Positions 10,600-18,069 of a stretch of 64,000 nucleotides of DNA are shown piece after piece. Origin of the DNA: Streptomyces sp. ISL-98 (GTDB lineage: Bacteria > Actinomycetota > Actinomycetes > Streptomycetales > Streptomycetaceae); the NCBI RefSeq assembly GCF_018614055.1, contig NZ_JAGGPB010000025.1, positions 1 to 64,000 of the forward strand, written 5' to 3'. Positions within the stretch are counted from its first letter, which is position 1; each line of letters opens with the position of its first letter. Position numbers and translations under genes: made by a program. The notes beneath the pieces were generated by a model. It was not told the DNA's origin, ran no database searches, and saw nothing but the letters and a program-made list of their open reading frames with translations.

Positions 10600-11715
10600 A
10601 TGACCGACGGAAAGCGTTCCTGGGCCCGTGGCCGCCTCACCGAGCTGCTGGGCCTCGAAGTCCCCATCGTGCAAGGCCCGTTCGGCGGCGGACTGTCGTC
10701 CGTGGCGCTCGCCTCCGCTGTCTCCGAGGGCGGCGGGCTCGGCTCGTACGGAGGACACATCCTCACCCCGGACGGAATCGGCACGCTCGTGAGCGACCTG
10801 CGGAAGGCCACCGCCCGGCCCTTCGCGGTCAACCTCTGGGTCCCGCACCCCGACGAAGCCGCGGCACCGCCCGACCGTGACCGGATGGCCCGGTACACCG
10901 GGCTGTTGCGCCCCTGGTTCGAGGAACTCGGGCTGTCCACAGCCCAGTTGGAGGAGCCGCCGCCCGCGCCGGGCTTCGCCGAGCAGATCGACGCACTGCT
11001 CGCGGCGGAGCCGCCGGTGATCAGCTTCGTGATGGGCATCCCCGAGAGCCGGGTGCTCGACGAGGCCCGGCGCCGGGGCATCCGGACCGTGGGCACCGCG
11101 ACCACCGTCGAGGAGGCCCTCGCGATCGAGGCAGCGGGCATGGACGCCGTCGTCGCCTCGGGCAGCGACGCGGGAGGGCATCGCGGCTCGTTCCTGCGCC
11201 CCGTGAACGAGTCCCTCGTCGGGACCTTCTCCCTCGTCCCACAGGTCGCGCAGGCCGTGTCGATCCCCGTCGTGGCCGCCGGCGGCATCGCCGACGGCCG
11301 GGGAATCGCCGCCGCGCTGACGCTCGGCGCGGACGGAGTGCAGATCGGCACCGGCTTCCTGGCCACCAAGGAGTCCGGGGCGAGTGCCATCCACCGGGCC
11401 GCGCTGCACGGCCCCGACGCGCGTACGACCGTACTGACCCGAGCCTTTTCCGGGCGGCTCGCGCGAGCCATCCCCAACCGCTTCACGCGTGAATCACTGG
11501 CGTACGAGACCGAACTGGCCCCCTATCCAATCCAGTACACACTCACCCGCCCGCTGCGCACAGCGGCCGCGGAACGCGGTCTGGCCGACTACGTCAACCT
11601 CTGGTCCGGCCAAGCGGCAGCACTCACCCGGCCGCGCGACGCCCGCGCCTACCTCGACGAGCTCATCGCCGGCACCGGGGCGGCACTGGACCATCTGCCG
11701 CCCCAGCGCGACTAG
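10600..11715 (+). CDS. Nitronate monooxygenase (2-nitropropane dioxygenase family)
   Basis: A 371-residue FMN-dependent TIM-barrel enzyme that oxidises alkyl nitronates such as propionate-3-nitronate. Family landmarks are VPIVQGPFGG at the first strand, ASGSDAGGHRGSF with the catalytic histidine, PVVAAGGIADGRG and GADGVQIGTGFL at the FMN phosphate site, and then TRAFSGRLARAIPNRF. The length is usual. ATG 10600 starts the family N-terminus (TDGKRSWARGRLTELLG). It follows the flavodoxin-like gene by 52 bases and is probably in the same TetR-controlled operon, fitting a detoxification role. A related function as an enoyl reductase cannot be fully excluded. Confidence 0.9.
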   Translation: MTDGKRSWARGRLTELLGLEVPIVQGPFGGGLSSVALASAVSEGGGLGSYGGHILTPDGIGTLVSDLRKATARPFAVNLWVPHPDEAAAPPDRDRMARYTGLLRPWFEELGLSTAQLEEPPPAPGFAEQIDALLAAEPPVISFVMGIPESRVLDEARRRGIRTVGTATTVEEALAIEAAGMDAVVASGSDAGGHRGSFLRPVNESLVGTFSLVPQVAQAVSIPVVAAGGIADGRGIAAALTLGADGVQIGTGFLATKESGASAIHRAALHGPDARTTVLTRAFSGRLARAIPNRFTRESLAYETELAPYPIQYTLTRPLRTAAAERGLADYVNLWSGQAAALTRPRDARAYLDELIAGTGAALDHLPPQRD

Positions 11716-11730
11716 GACTTGTCCGGCCAC

Positions 11731-11935
11731 TCATGTGCGGAGCGGGCTGATCGCTCGTTCTACGGTGTTGCTCTTCTTGTACAGCTCTTCGTCGAAGCCG
11801 GACGGCCGTCCGCCTCGTGAGACATTGCGCAGGCGGGCGGCCTGGTCGTCGGTCTTCTCCGGGATGGGGCTCTGGTGCCGACGCTGTCCACGGCATCGCG
11901 TTCACCGCAGGCTGATGGCCCGTCAACCGGTTGAG
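11731..11935 (-). pseudogene. IS5-family transposase remnant
   Basis: On the minus strand this reads HQSPIPEKTDDQAARLRN, then SRGGRPSGFDEELYKKSN and TVERAISPLRT before a stop. The IPEK.D and SRGGRP.FD..LYK..NTVER patterns are the conserved C-terminal part of IS5-type DDE transposases. An in-frame stop upstream of it and the loss of the usual RLKQWRG end show it is dead. It separates the nitronate monooxygenase gene from the SufR-like regulator. Confidence 0.75.
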
Positions 11936-11940
11936 CGCGG

Positions 11941-12639
11941 TCAGGCGGCAGGCTCCAGACGTACGCAGCATCGGCCCGGTTCAGGCGCCAGACATGCCTC
12001 AAACCCACTCTCGCCGAGTCCGTCAAGGACGCCGCGCAGCAGGTGAAGATTCATGCCGCATACCGTCTGGGCGTGCTCTCGAGCCAGGGTGTGGAAGGGG
12101 CAGTTGGCCAGCACGATGGCATCGCGCTCGTGCCGCGGTTCGAAGCCATGTCGTTCCAGCAGTTCGAAGACACCTGTTTTGCCCTGTTGGCCCAGCTGCG
12201 TGCCCAGTTCTTCGGCCTTGCGGTGCAGCGCGGTCCGCACGGGTTCACCGGTCGCCTCTGATTCCTCGATGGCCTGGGCGAGCAGCCGTCCGGCCAGCTC
12301 GTAGCGCCGGTCGGGCAGGCTGACGGCGATCTGTTTCGTCGAGCGCCGGTAGAGCTTGGCCGGCCTGCCCGCACCCGGCCCGGTGCGCCCGCTGCGGCGT
12401 TCGTAGACCACATCGAGCAGTGATTCGTCGGCCAGTCGGTCCAGGTGGAACGCCGCTGTCTGCCGCGCCAGGCCCAGGGCCGTCGCTGCTTCGTCCCGGC
12501 TGACCGGTCCCGACTGGCGTACGACGTGGTCGTACAGCCTCCGGCGGGTCGGCTCGTCGAGTGCTGCGACGGCGGAGACGTCGGTGTCGTGTGCTTCCTT
12601 CGGGTCGTCCACGAACACCAGTGTAAAACCCGTCGCCAT
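11941..12639 (-). CDS. HTH regulator with C-terminal cysteine cluster (SufR-like)
   Basis: A 232-residue regulator. The N-terminal winged helix (ALDEPTRRRLYDHVV, then DEAATALGLARQTAAFHLDR) is of the ArsR/GntR-like type used by SufR. The C-terminal half has a cysteine arrangement of Cys180, Cys194, Cys216 and Cys224/225 (NCPFHTLA, VCGMNLHLL, RCCV). In SufR-type proteins a comparable set binds a [2Fe-2S] or [4Fe-4S] cluster and controls Fe-S assembly genes. Here there is no suf operon. The divergent neighbour is a DoxX-like membrane protein, so a redox- or Fe-S-sensing repressor of that gene is inferred. ATG 12639 directly precedes the conserved region; the intergenic gap carries an inverted repeat. 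Confidence 0.82.
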   Translation of the reverse strand: MATGFTLVFVDDPKEAHDTDVSAVAALDEPTRRRLYDHVVRQSGPVSRDEAATALGLARQTAAFHLDRLADESLLDVVYERRSGRTGPGAGRPAKLYRRSTKQIAVSLPDRRYELAGRLLAQAIEESEATGEPVRTALHRKAEELGTQLGQQGKTGVFELLERHGFEPRHERDAIVLANCPFHTLAREHAQTVCGMNLHLLRGVLDGLGESGFEACLAPEPGRCCVRLEPAA

Positions 12640-12661
12640 TGACTAAAGAGCGAAGAGGGGC

Positions 12662-12691
12662 TTCTATCGTTAATGAGAGTTGTCGATAGAA
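12662..12691. promoter_or_regulatory. Inverted repeat overlapping the leader of the DoxX-like gene
   Basis: TTCTATCG (12662-12669) and CGATAGAA (12684-12691) are perfect 8-base arms with a 14-base centre. The right arm ends at the AGGAGG ribosome-binding site (12691-12696). A protein bound here, most plausibly the divergent SufR-like regulator, would block transcription or expose/hide the ribosome-binding site. Confidence 0.6.
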
Positions 12692-12701
12692 GGAGGACGC
12701 C

Positions 12702-13139
12702 ATGTCGTCCGCAACCACAACCACCACGCCCGGCACCGCCCGGCGGGCGATGCTTGCCGACCCGGGCTACCAGGCGTTCCTGATCCTGCGCACCGGATTC
12801 ACGGTGGCGCCGATCCTGTTCGGGGCGGACAAGTTCGCCAACCTGCTCGTGGACTGGCCCACTTACCTCGCGCCCTGGATCAACAACCTCGTCCCGGGCA
12901 GTGCCCAGGCAGCCATGTATGCGGTGGGTGTGATCGAGATCGTGGCAGGGGTCGTCGTCGCCGTGGCGCCGCGCTTCGGCGGCTGGCTGGTGGCCGGCTG
13001 GCTGGGCGGGATCATCATCAACCTGCTGAGCATCCCGGGGCACTACGACGTCGCACTGCGTGACTTCGGACTGCTCCTCGGCGCAGTCGCGCTCGCCAGG
13101 CTTGCCCAGCGGTACCACGGCAACCAGCGGCGGCGGTGA
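12702..13139 (+). CDS. DoxX-like small integral membrane protein
   Basis: A 145-residue membrane protein with about four hydrophobic segments: FLILRTGFTVAPILFGADKF, AAMYAVGVIEIVAGVVVAVA, GWLVAGWLGGIIINLL, and DFGLLLGAVALARLA near the end. The pattern resembles DoxX/DUF417 proteins. Those act with thiol/redox stress functions in mycobacteria and as quinol oxidase subunits in archaea, but have no agreed role in streptomycetes. A strong AGGAGG lies 6 bases before ATG 12702. It is divergent from the cysteine-cluster regulator, suggesting redox-controlled expression. The family assignment is moderate. Confidence 0.75.
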   Translation: MSSATTTTTPGTARRAMLADPGYQAFLILRTGFTVAPILFGADKFANLLVDWPTYLAPWINNLVPGSAQAAMYAVGVIEIVAGVVVAVAPRFGGWLVAGWLGGIIINLLSIPGHYDVALRDFGLLLGAVALARLAQRYHGNQRRR

Positions 13140-13289
13140 TGAGTCACCGCGTGCACTGAAGCCATCCGGCGGGTGGGCGCCGCACAGCGCCACCCGCCCG
13201 TACGCGTGCCGCAGCCGCAGCCGCAGCCCTGGAATCGTGATCGGCCGGATGCACAAGCGGTACGCCTGCGCCGATGAGAAGGTGGGGCC

Positions 13290-14774
13290 ATGGGATCCAT
13301 CCGGGGTTCCCCCGGAATCGACCGGCGTCCGCCGACTACGGCCTCGCGGACCGGCGGTTACGTTCCGCTCAGCGACTACGCAGTGATCGGCGACGGCCGC
13401 GCTGCCGCACTGGTCGCCCGCGACGGGTCGGTGGACTGGCTCGGGCTGCCCGATCTGGACTCGCCCGCACTGTTCGGCGCTGTGCTCGACGCTACCGACG
13501 GCGGCCGGTTCCTGCTCGAACCGGCAGTGCCTTACCGGACGGAACGCCGTTACTTGCCAGGCACCAACGTCCTGGAGACGACGTTCTTCACCATGCAGGG
13601 CACCGTGCGGGTCACCGATGCCCTGACCCTGCAGGACGACACCATGCTCGCTCCGATGCGAGAGCTGCAACGGCACATCAACGGGCTGTCCGGCTCCGTG
13701 CCGATGCGCTGGAGCGTGCAACCACGATTCCGTTACGGCACCCGCGCCATGCGGTTGGTCCGGCGCGGTGGAGTCCCGGTGGCGACAGCCGGCAGGCAGG
13801 CGCTCGCTGTCTGTGCCTGGGATGCCGGTGAGCCCCGGTGCGAGAGGGATTCGGTCGTCGGGAGCTTCCAACTGGCGTCGGGCGGACATGCCCTGATCGC
13901 GATGCCGTTCGCGGATCAGGAGCCGCTCGTCCTGCCGACCCGCTCTGAATGCGACATGCGCCTGGAGCACACGTGCGCGGCCTGGCGGCAGTGGGCACAC
14001 GAGCGCATTTACGCAGGCAGGTGGCAGGAGGCGGTGATGCGCAGCCTGCTGACCTTGAAGATGCTCGTCTTCGCTCCGTCAGGTGCGGTCGCCGCGGCGG
14101 CGACGACCTCACTGCCGGAGCGCATCGGCGGCGAGCGCAACTGGGACTACCGCTTCTCCTGGGTCCGCGATTCAGCCTTCACCCTGGCTGCCTTCCTCCA
14201 GTCGAAGATGATGTGCTGGGTGGCGCTCGACCGCGCCACCGACCTTGCCGAGCGCCGCCTGATCCCGGACCGGCACCTGGCGCGCTGGCGGTCCGCCCGT
14301 ATGGAGATCGCCACCTTCGTCGAGACCCGCTGCGCCTCGCCACGCCGCAACTGCTACGTGCGCTCCGCCGGCAGCGAGGACCTGGACGCCGCTGTCCTCC
14401 TCGGCCACCTTTATGGGTACGGCGGCAACGGTGAGCGCATGCGCGGCACGATCACGGCCGTGCGGGAGGAGCTGGTGCACGGGCCCTATGTCGACCGCTA
14501 CTCCGGGGAAGACGGCCTCAGCGGCGGGGAGGGGGCGTTCGTGGCCTGCTCCTTCTGGCTCGCCGAGTCCCTGGCCCGCGCCGGAGACGTGCGCCAGGCC
14601 ATTGGCCTGATGGATGACCTGGTCGATCTGGCGAACGACGTCGGCCTCTACAGCGAGGAGATCGACCCGGCCACCGGTTCCTTCCTGGGGAACCTTCCGC
14701 AGGGGCTGAGCCACTTGGCGCTGATCAGTGCCGCCTGCGCCATCAGTACCGCCGGCACGTTGGCGGGCGCGTGA
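13290..14774 (+). CDS. GH15-like glycoside hydrolase with a large internal deletion
   Basis: A 494-residue protein resembling the bacterial GH15 group (glucoamylase, dextran glucosidase, trehalase), normally about 600 residues. The N-terminal beta-sandwich is present (YAVIGDGRAAALVARDGSVD, GRFLLEPAVPYRTERRYLPG), as is the start of the (alpha/alpha)6 barrel (ERIGGERNWDYRFSWVRDSA). Immediately after FTLAAFL the sequence jumps to QSKMMCWVALDRA, which in relatives is roughly 120 residues further on. The missing part normally carries the catalytic acid and several barrel helices. The late motif with the second acidic residue (SEEIDPATGSFLGNLPQGLS) remains. The frame is kept across the junction, so a protein can be made, but hydrolase activity is doubtful. 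ATG 13290 is provisional. The downstream membrane gene overlaps the stop. Confidence 0.8.
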   Translation: MGSIRGSPGIDRRPPTTASRTGGYVPLSDYAVIGDGRAAALVARDGSVDWLGLPDLDSPALFGAVLDATDGGRFLLEPAVPYRTERRYLPGTNVLETTFFTMQGTVRVTDALTLQDDTMLAPMRELQRHINGLSGSVPMRWSVQPRFRYGTRAMRLVRRGGVPVATAGRQALAVCAWDAGEPRCERDSVVGSFQLASGGHALIAMPFADQEPLVLPTRSECDMRLEHTCAAWRQWAHERIYAGRWQEAVMRSLLTLKMLVFAPSGAVAAAATTSLPERIGGERNWDYRFSWVRDSAFTLAAFLQSKMMCWVALDRATDLAERRLIPDRHLARWRSARMEIATFVETRCASPRRNCYVRSAGSEDLDAAVLLGHLYGYGGNGERMRGTITAVREELVHGPYVDRYSGEDGLSGGEGAFVACSFWLAESLARAGDVRQAIGLMDDLVDLANDVGLYSEEIDPATGSFLGNLPQGLSHLALISAACAISTAGTLAGA

Positions 14775-15253
14775 GTGCCTGGGGAGCAGCCGCGGGCGCC
14801 TTCGTCGGCACGCTGGTGCTGACCACCACGTTGCGTGCCGCCAGTGAGCTGAGCCTGACACGGATGGACCTGCCGTTCCTGCTCGGCACGGCGGTGACTG
14901 TCAACCGCACGCGTGCCAAGGCTGTCGGCTACCTGATGCACTTCCTCAACGGCCAGATCTTCGCGTTCATGTACTACGCCGTCTTCCTCGCCATCGATCG
15001 AGCCGGCTGGTGGCTGGGAGCCCTGTTCGGTCTCGCACACGGCTTTTTCGTCGGCACCGCACTGGTGAACATCCTCCTGCCGCTCGTCCACCCCCGGATG
15101 GGCAGCCCTCTCACCAGCGCCCCCAACGTTGCCCTGCTGGAACCTCCGGGATTCCTGATGCTCAACTACGGGCCGAGCACACCGCTGGTTACCGTGCTCG
15201 CGCATATCGGTTACGGAGCCATCGTCGGAGGCTTCACCATGCTGGGCACCTGA
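14771..15253 (+). CDS. Conserved multi-pass membrane protein, function unknown
   Basis: A 160-residue hydrophobic protein whose GTG start overlaps the stop of the GH15-like gene (GTGA), so the two are translationally coupled. Predicted membrane segments include GAFVGTLVLTTTLRAA, FLNGQIFAFMYYAVFLAI, WWLGALFGLAHGFFVGTALV, and VLAHIGYGAIVGGFTMLG at the C-terminus. I do not recognise a named family. Similar proteins appear in actinomycetes next to glucoamylase-like genes, but that does not define a function. The conserved-looking loop LLPLVHPRMGSPL may face the outside. Confidence 0.7.
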   Translation: MSAWGAAAGAFVGTLVLTTTLRAASELSLTRMDLPFLLGTAVTVNRTRAKAVGYLMHFLNGQIFAFMYYAVFLAIDRAGWWLGALFGLAHGFFVGTALVNILLPLVHPRMGSPLTSAPNVALLEPPGFLMLNYGPSTPLVTVLAHIGYGAIVGGFTMLGT

Positions 15254-15316
15254 CCGCGCTCCAGCCCGCCACACGGCCGGGGTGCCGTCACCGGCCGGCG
15301 GACCTATCGTCTCCAT

Positions 15317-15637
15317 ATGGGTGACGCTCGGGGTGACTGGTGCGGCACTCCGATACCAGAGCCGATGGGGCCGCCCGGTCGCCGGTACTGCAGGCCGGCG
15401 CACCGGCACGCGGCCCGGCGCGCACGATGCCGGTGGCGGGACGTTGCGCAGGCGCGGCGGGCGACAGCCCATAACGCCGCGACAGTTCACGGGCCGTACC
15501 CGGCGGGCCGACCGGCGTGCTCGGCGGTGCCGGCCGGGTGGCAGACCGGTGCCGGCCCGAGCATCAGCTCTGCAGCCGCCCGCAACCGCATTCCGCGCCT
15601 GCGGCCCCCGTGCTTCGCCACCTGCGGGAGGCGGTGA
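15317..15637 (+). CDS. Possible small Cys/Arg-rich protein upstream of the phosphatase
   Basis: A 106-residue frame (ATG 15317) in the gap before the second PP2C gene. Its first half, DWCGTPIPEPMGPPGRRYC followed by an Arg/His-rich run, resembles small zinc-finger-like actinomycete proteins that carry CxxC, Pro/Gly spacer, RxYC, and CRxxxxR segments. The first cysteine of the usual CxxC pair is missing. It ends 4 bases before the phosphatase start, which could allow coupling. There is no good ribosome-binding site and the second half is low-complexity, so this may be a decayed copy or a chance frame. Confidence 0.35.
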   Translation: MGDARGDWCGTPIPEPMGPPGRRYCRPAHRHAARRARCRWRDVAQARRATAHNAATVHGPYPAGRPACSAVPAGWQTGAGPSISSAAARNRIPRLRPPCFATCGRR

Positions 15638-15641
15638 AGGC

Positions 15642-17780
15642 ATGCAGCAGCCCGCCCCACCTGACTCCGTCCCGGACCCCGGCGGCCTGGAACAGCTCAA
15701 TGCCGCCGTCGCCGACATCGTGCAAGACAGCGGGGCGTCGGTGGGCCTGGTGTACCTCCTGGCGCCAGGTGAGCGGGTACTACGGCTGGCGGTCGTCTCC
15801 GGTGTCTCTCAGCAGATCGCTGCTCCGTGGGCGAGGATCGACGTCGGCGCACCGATCCCGGTCGCGGACGCCATGCGCGAGGGGCGTCTGGTGTGGCTGA
15901 GCGGCCAGGAGGAAGTCGCGCGCCGCTATCCCCGGCTCGGCCTCGTGCTTCCCTACGACTTCATGCTGGCAGCAGCACCGATCACTGACGGCACAACCGC
16001 GTGGGGCGGGCTCGTGCTGTTGTGGCCCATCTGGCACCCGCCGCAGCTGAGCCGGTCCGAGAGCGATGCGGTCAGCGCCTTCTGCCGCCGCGCGGCCCTC
16101 CTCCTTCAACGGGCCACCGACAGCGGCCACCCCGTGCTACCACCGGAAAAGCCCCGGGTGCTTCCCCCGCCTCGCCCTCGCGCCCCCGAGCGGGCCGAGG
16201 CACTGGCCGCGGTCGACTTCGCCGAACGCCTGCCGATGGGCTGCTGCGCACTGGATCTGGACGGCCGCATCACCTTCATCAACACCGCCGCAGCCGACCT
16301 GGTCGGCGCCGGCGCCGCAGTCCTGCGGGGGGCCCGACCATGGGAGGTGCTGCTGTGGCTCCACGAGCCGGTCTTCGAAGACCGCTACCGGGCCGCGGTG
16401 GTCACCCGCCAGCCCATGTCATTCACAGTGCTGCGCCCACCCGACACATCGCTGACGTTCCACCTCTTTCCCGACGGCTCCGGTGTCAGCGTCCACATCA
16501 CCCCCGCGTCGACCAAACAGGCGCCCAACGCGTCTCGTCAGCAACCGCAACCCTCGGCAGAGCCGACGGGAGCGACTGCGCTCTACCATCTGATGCACCT
16601 GGCTGCCACCCTCACCGAAGCCGTCGGGACGAAGGAGGTCGTCGACCTGGTCGCCGACCAGATGGTGCCCGCCTTCGGCCCCCAGGCGCTGGCCCTGATG
16701 ACGGCAGAGGAAGGCCGACTGCACATCATTGGCTATCGCGGATACGCCGCCGAGCTCATGGACCACTTCGACGCCGTGCCCCTGACCTCCAGCACCCCGG
16801 CCGTGCGCGTCCTGGCCACCGGCGTCCCCAGCTTCTTCGCCACCTTCGCGGACCTCAAACGCGCCTACTCCCCCGCCGTCCACCAGGACAACATGGCCGC
16901 CTGGGCCTTCCTCCCCCTGATCGCTTCCGGCCGCATCATCGGCTCCCTCGTCCTCGCCTACGACCAGCCGCAATCCTTCACTCCGGCAGAACGCGCCGTC
17001 CTGACCTCACTGGCGGGACTCATTGCCCAGGCCCTGGACCGCGCCCGCCTCTACGACACCAAGCACCAGCTCGCCCATGCCCTGCAATCCAGCCTGCTGC
17101 CTCGCACTCTGCCCCGCATCCACGGTCTGGACGTGGCCGCCCGCTACCTACCCGCCGGCCGCGGTATGGACATCGGTGGAGACTTCTACGACCTGATCCG
17201 CTGCGACGAGACCACGGCCGCCGTGGCGATCGGCGACGTCCAAGGCCACAACGTCACTGCAGCAGCCCTCATGGGGCAGGTCCGCACGGCCGTCCACGCC
17301 CACGCCACCGTCGGCACACCCCCCGGCGACGTCCTCGCCCGCACCAACCGCCTCCTGACGGACCTCGACACGGGACTGTTCACCAGCTGCCTCTACGCCC
17401 ACCTCGACCTCGGCCGGCACCGCGCCCACCTCGCCAGCGCCGGACACCCTCCGCCCCTCCTGCGCCATCCCGACGGACACACCGAAGTCCTCCACGTGCC
17501 CCCTGGCCTGCTGCTCGGTATCGAACCCGACGCCGACTACCCGACCATCGAGATCCCCCTGCCACCCGGCACTGTGCTCGCCCTGTACACCGACGGACTC
17601 GTCGAAACCCCCGGCACCGACATCGACGAAGCCACTGCCGACCTCGCCCACCAGCTCGAACAGGCCCAGGATCGGACCATGGAGGCCCTCGCGGAGACAC
17701 TCATCCACTACGCCACGAAATCAGCACCGCGCCATGACGACATCGCCCTTCTCCTCATCCAGGCGTCTGCCGGACAGTAA
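15642..17780 (+). CDS. GAF/PAS/GAF SpoIIE-type PP2C protein phosphatase
   Basis: A 712-residue cytoplasmic phosphatase. The order is GAF (about 15-155), PAS (about 195-300; GCCALDLDGRITFINTAAAD), GAF (about 315-470; TEAVGTKEVVDLVADQMVPA) and PPM/SpoIIE (about 486-708). Catalytic motifs are AHALQSSLLPRTLP, GGDFYDLIRCD, IGDVQGHNVTAAALMG, LASAGHPPPLL, ALYTDGLVETPG and HDDIALLLIQA, so the metal-binding aspartates are intact. Such enzymes integrate signals and dephosphorylate STAS-domain anti-sigma antagonists. No partner gene is adjacent. ATG 15642 precedes the first GAF; a much longer in-frame extension upstream lacks conservation. Its architecture differs from the phosphatase at 1.8-3.9 kb, so it is not a recent duplicate. 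Confidence 0.9.
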   Translation: MQQPAPPDSVPDPGGLEQLNAAVADIVQDSGASVGLVYLLAPGERVLRLAVVSGVSQQIAAPWARIDVGAPIPVADAMREGRLVWLSGQEEVARRYPRLGLVLPYDFMLAAAPITDGTTAWGGLVLLWPIWHPPQLSRSESDAVSAFCRRAALLLQRATDSGHPVLPPEKPRVLPPPRPRAPERAEALAAVDFAERLPMGCCALDLDGRITFINTAAADLVGAGAAVLRGARPWEVLLWLHEPVFEDRYRAAVVTRQPMSFTVLRPPDTSLTFHLFPDGSGVSVHITPASTKQAPNASRQQPQPSAEPTGATALYHLMHLAATLTEAVGTKEVVDLVADQMVPAFGPQALALMTAEEGRLHIIGYRGYAAELMDHFDAVPLTSSTPAVRVLATGVPSFFATFADLKRAYSPAVHQDNMAAWAFLPLIASGRIIGSLVLAYDQPQSFTPAERAVLTSLAGLIAQALDRARLYDTKHQLAHALQSSLLPRTLPRIHGLDVAARYLPAGRGMDIGGDFYDLIRCDETTAAVAIGDVQGHNVTAAALMGQVRTAVHAHATVGTPPGDVLARTNRLLTDLDTGLFTSCLYAHLDLGRHRAHLASAGHPPPLLRHPDGHTEVLHVPPGLLLGIEPDADYPTIEIPLPPGTVLALYTDGLVETPGTDIDEATADLAHQLEQAQDRTMEALAETLIHYATKSAPRHDDIALLLIQASAGQ

Positions 17781-17938
17781 AGAGGCGATGTCGGGCGACA
17801 AACGTGGACCTCGGGGCATCCACCGACGGGCGGACAGCCTCGGACTTGCCGTGGGAGATCCTCCTGGGCCGACGTACCGCCGTACGCGGCGCGCCGCCGC
17901 TTCGCGAGGAGGTTGTCCGTCCCCAGAGAACGACAAAA

Positions 17939-17964
17939 GGCAAGGAGAGTACCAACTCCTTGCC
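17939..17964. terminator. Perfect hairpin after the PP2C gene, before the RAE-like site
   Basis: GGCAAGGAG (17939-17947) and CTCCTTGCC (17956-17964) pair perfectly around an 8-base loop. It is 158 bases after the phosphatase stop and 24 bases before the RAE-like element. It has no T-run, so it could be an actinomycete terminator or an operator. Confidence 0.55.
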
Positions 17965-17987
17965 ATGTTCAATGTATAGCGCACTGG

Positions 17988-18006
17988 GGGGCTTGCGGCA
18001 AGGCCC
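17988..18006 (+). promoter_or_regulatory. Rifamycin-associated element (RAE)-like site
   Basis: The 19 bases GGGGCTTGCGGCAAGGCCC form a near-palindrome (GGGGC.TTGC / GGCAA.GCCCC) 64 bases upstream of the glycosyltransferase start. As I recall, this matches the conserved RAE found upstream of rifamycin-inactivating genes and helR in many actinomycetes, where it mediates induction by rifamycins. The two genes that follow are exactly of the types known to be RAE-linked. The match is from memory and was not searched. Confidence 0.75.
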
Positions 18007-18069
18007 CGGTCGTGCCGCAGAATCACCGGCCTAAGCCTGAATCTGTGGAAATTGATGGGGAGTCACGAA

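Noticed and set aside
12051..14000. A 649-codon minus-strand frame spanning the SufR-like and GH15 regions
   Set aside because: It crosses two real genes in another frame and has no recognisable domain.
16001..17737. A 578-codon frame inside the second PP2C gene
   Set aside because: Arg/Pro-dominated shadow in a different frame of a gene with intact phosphatase motifs.
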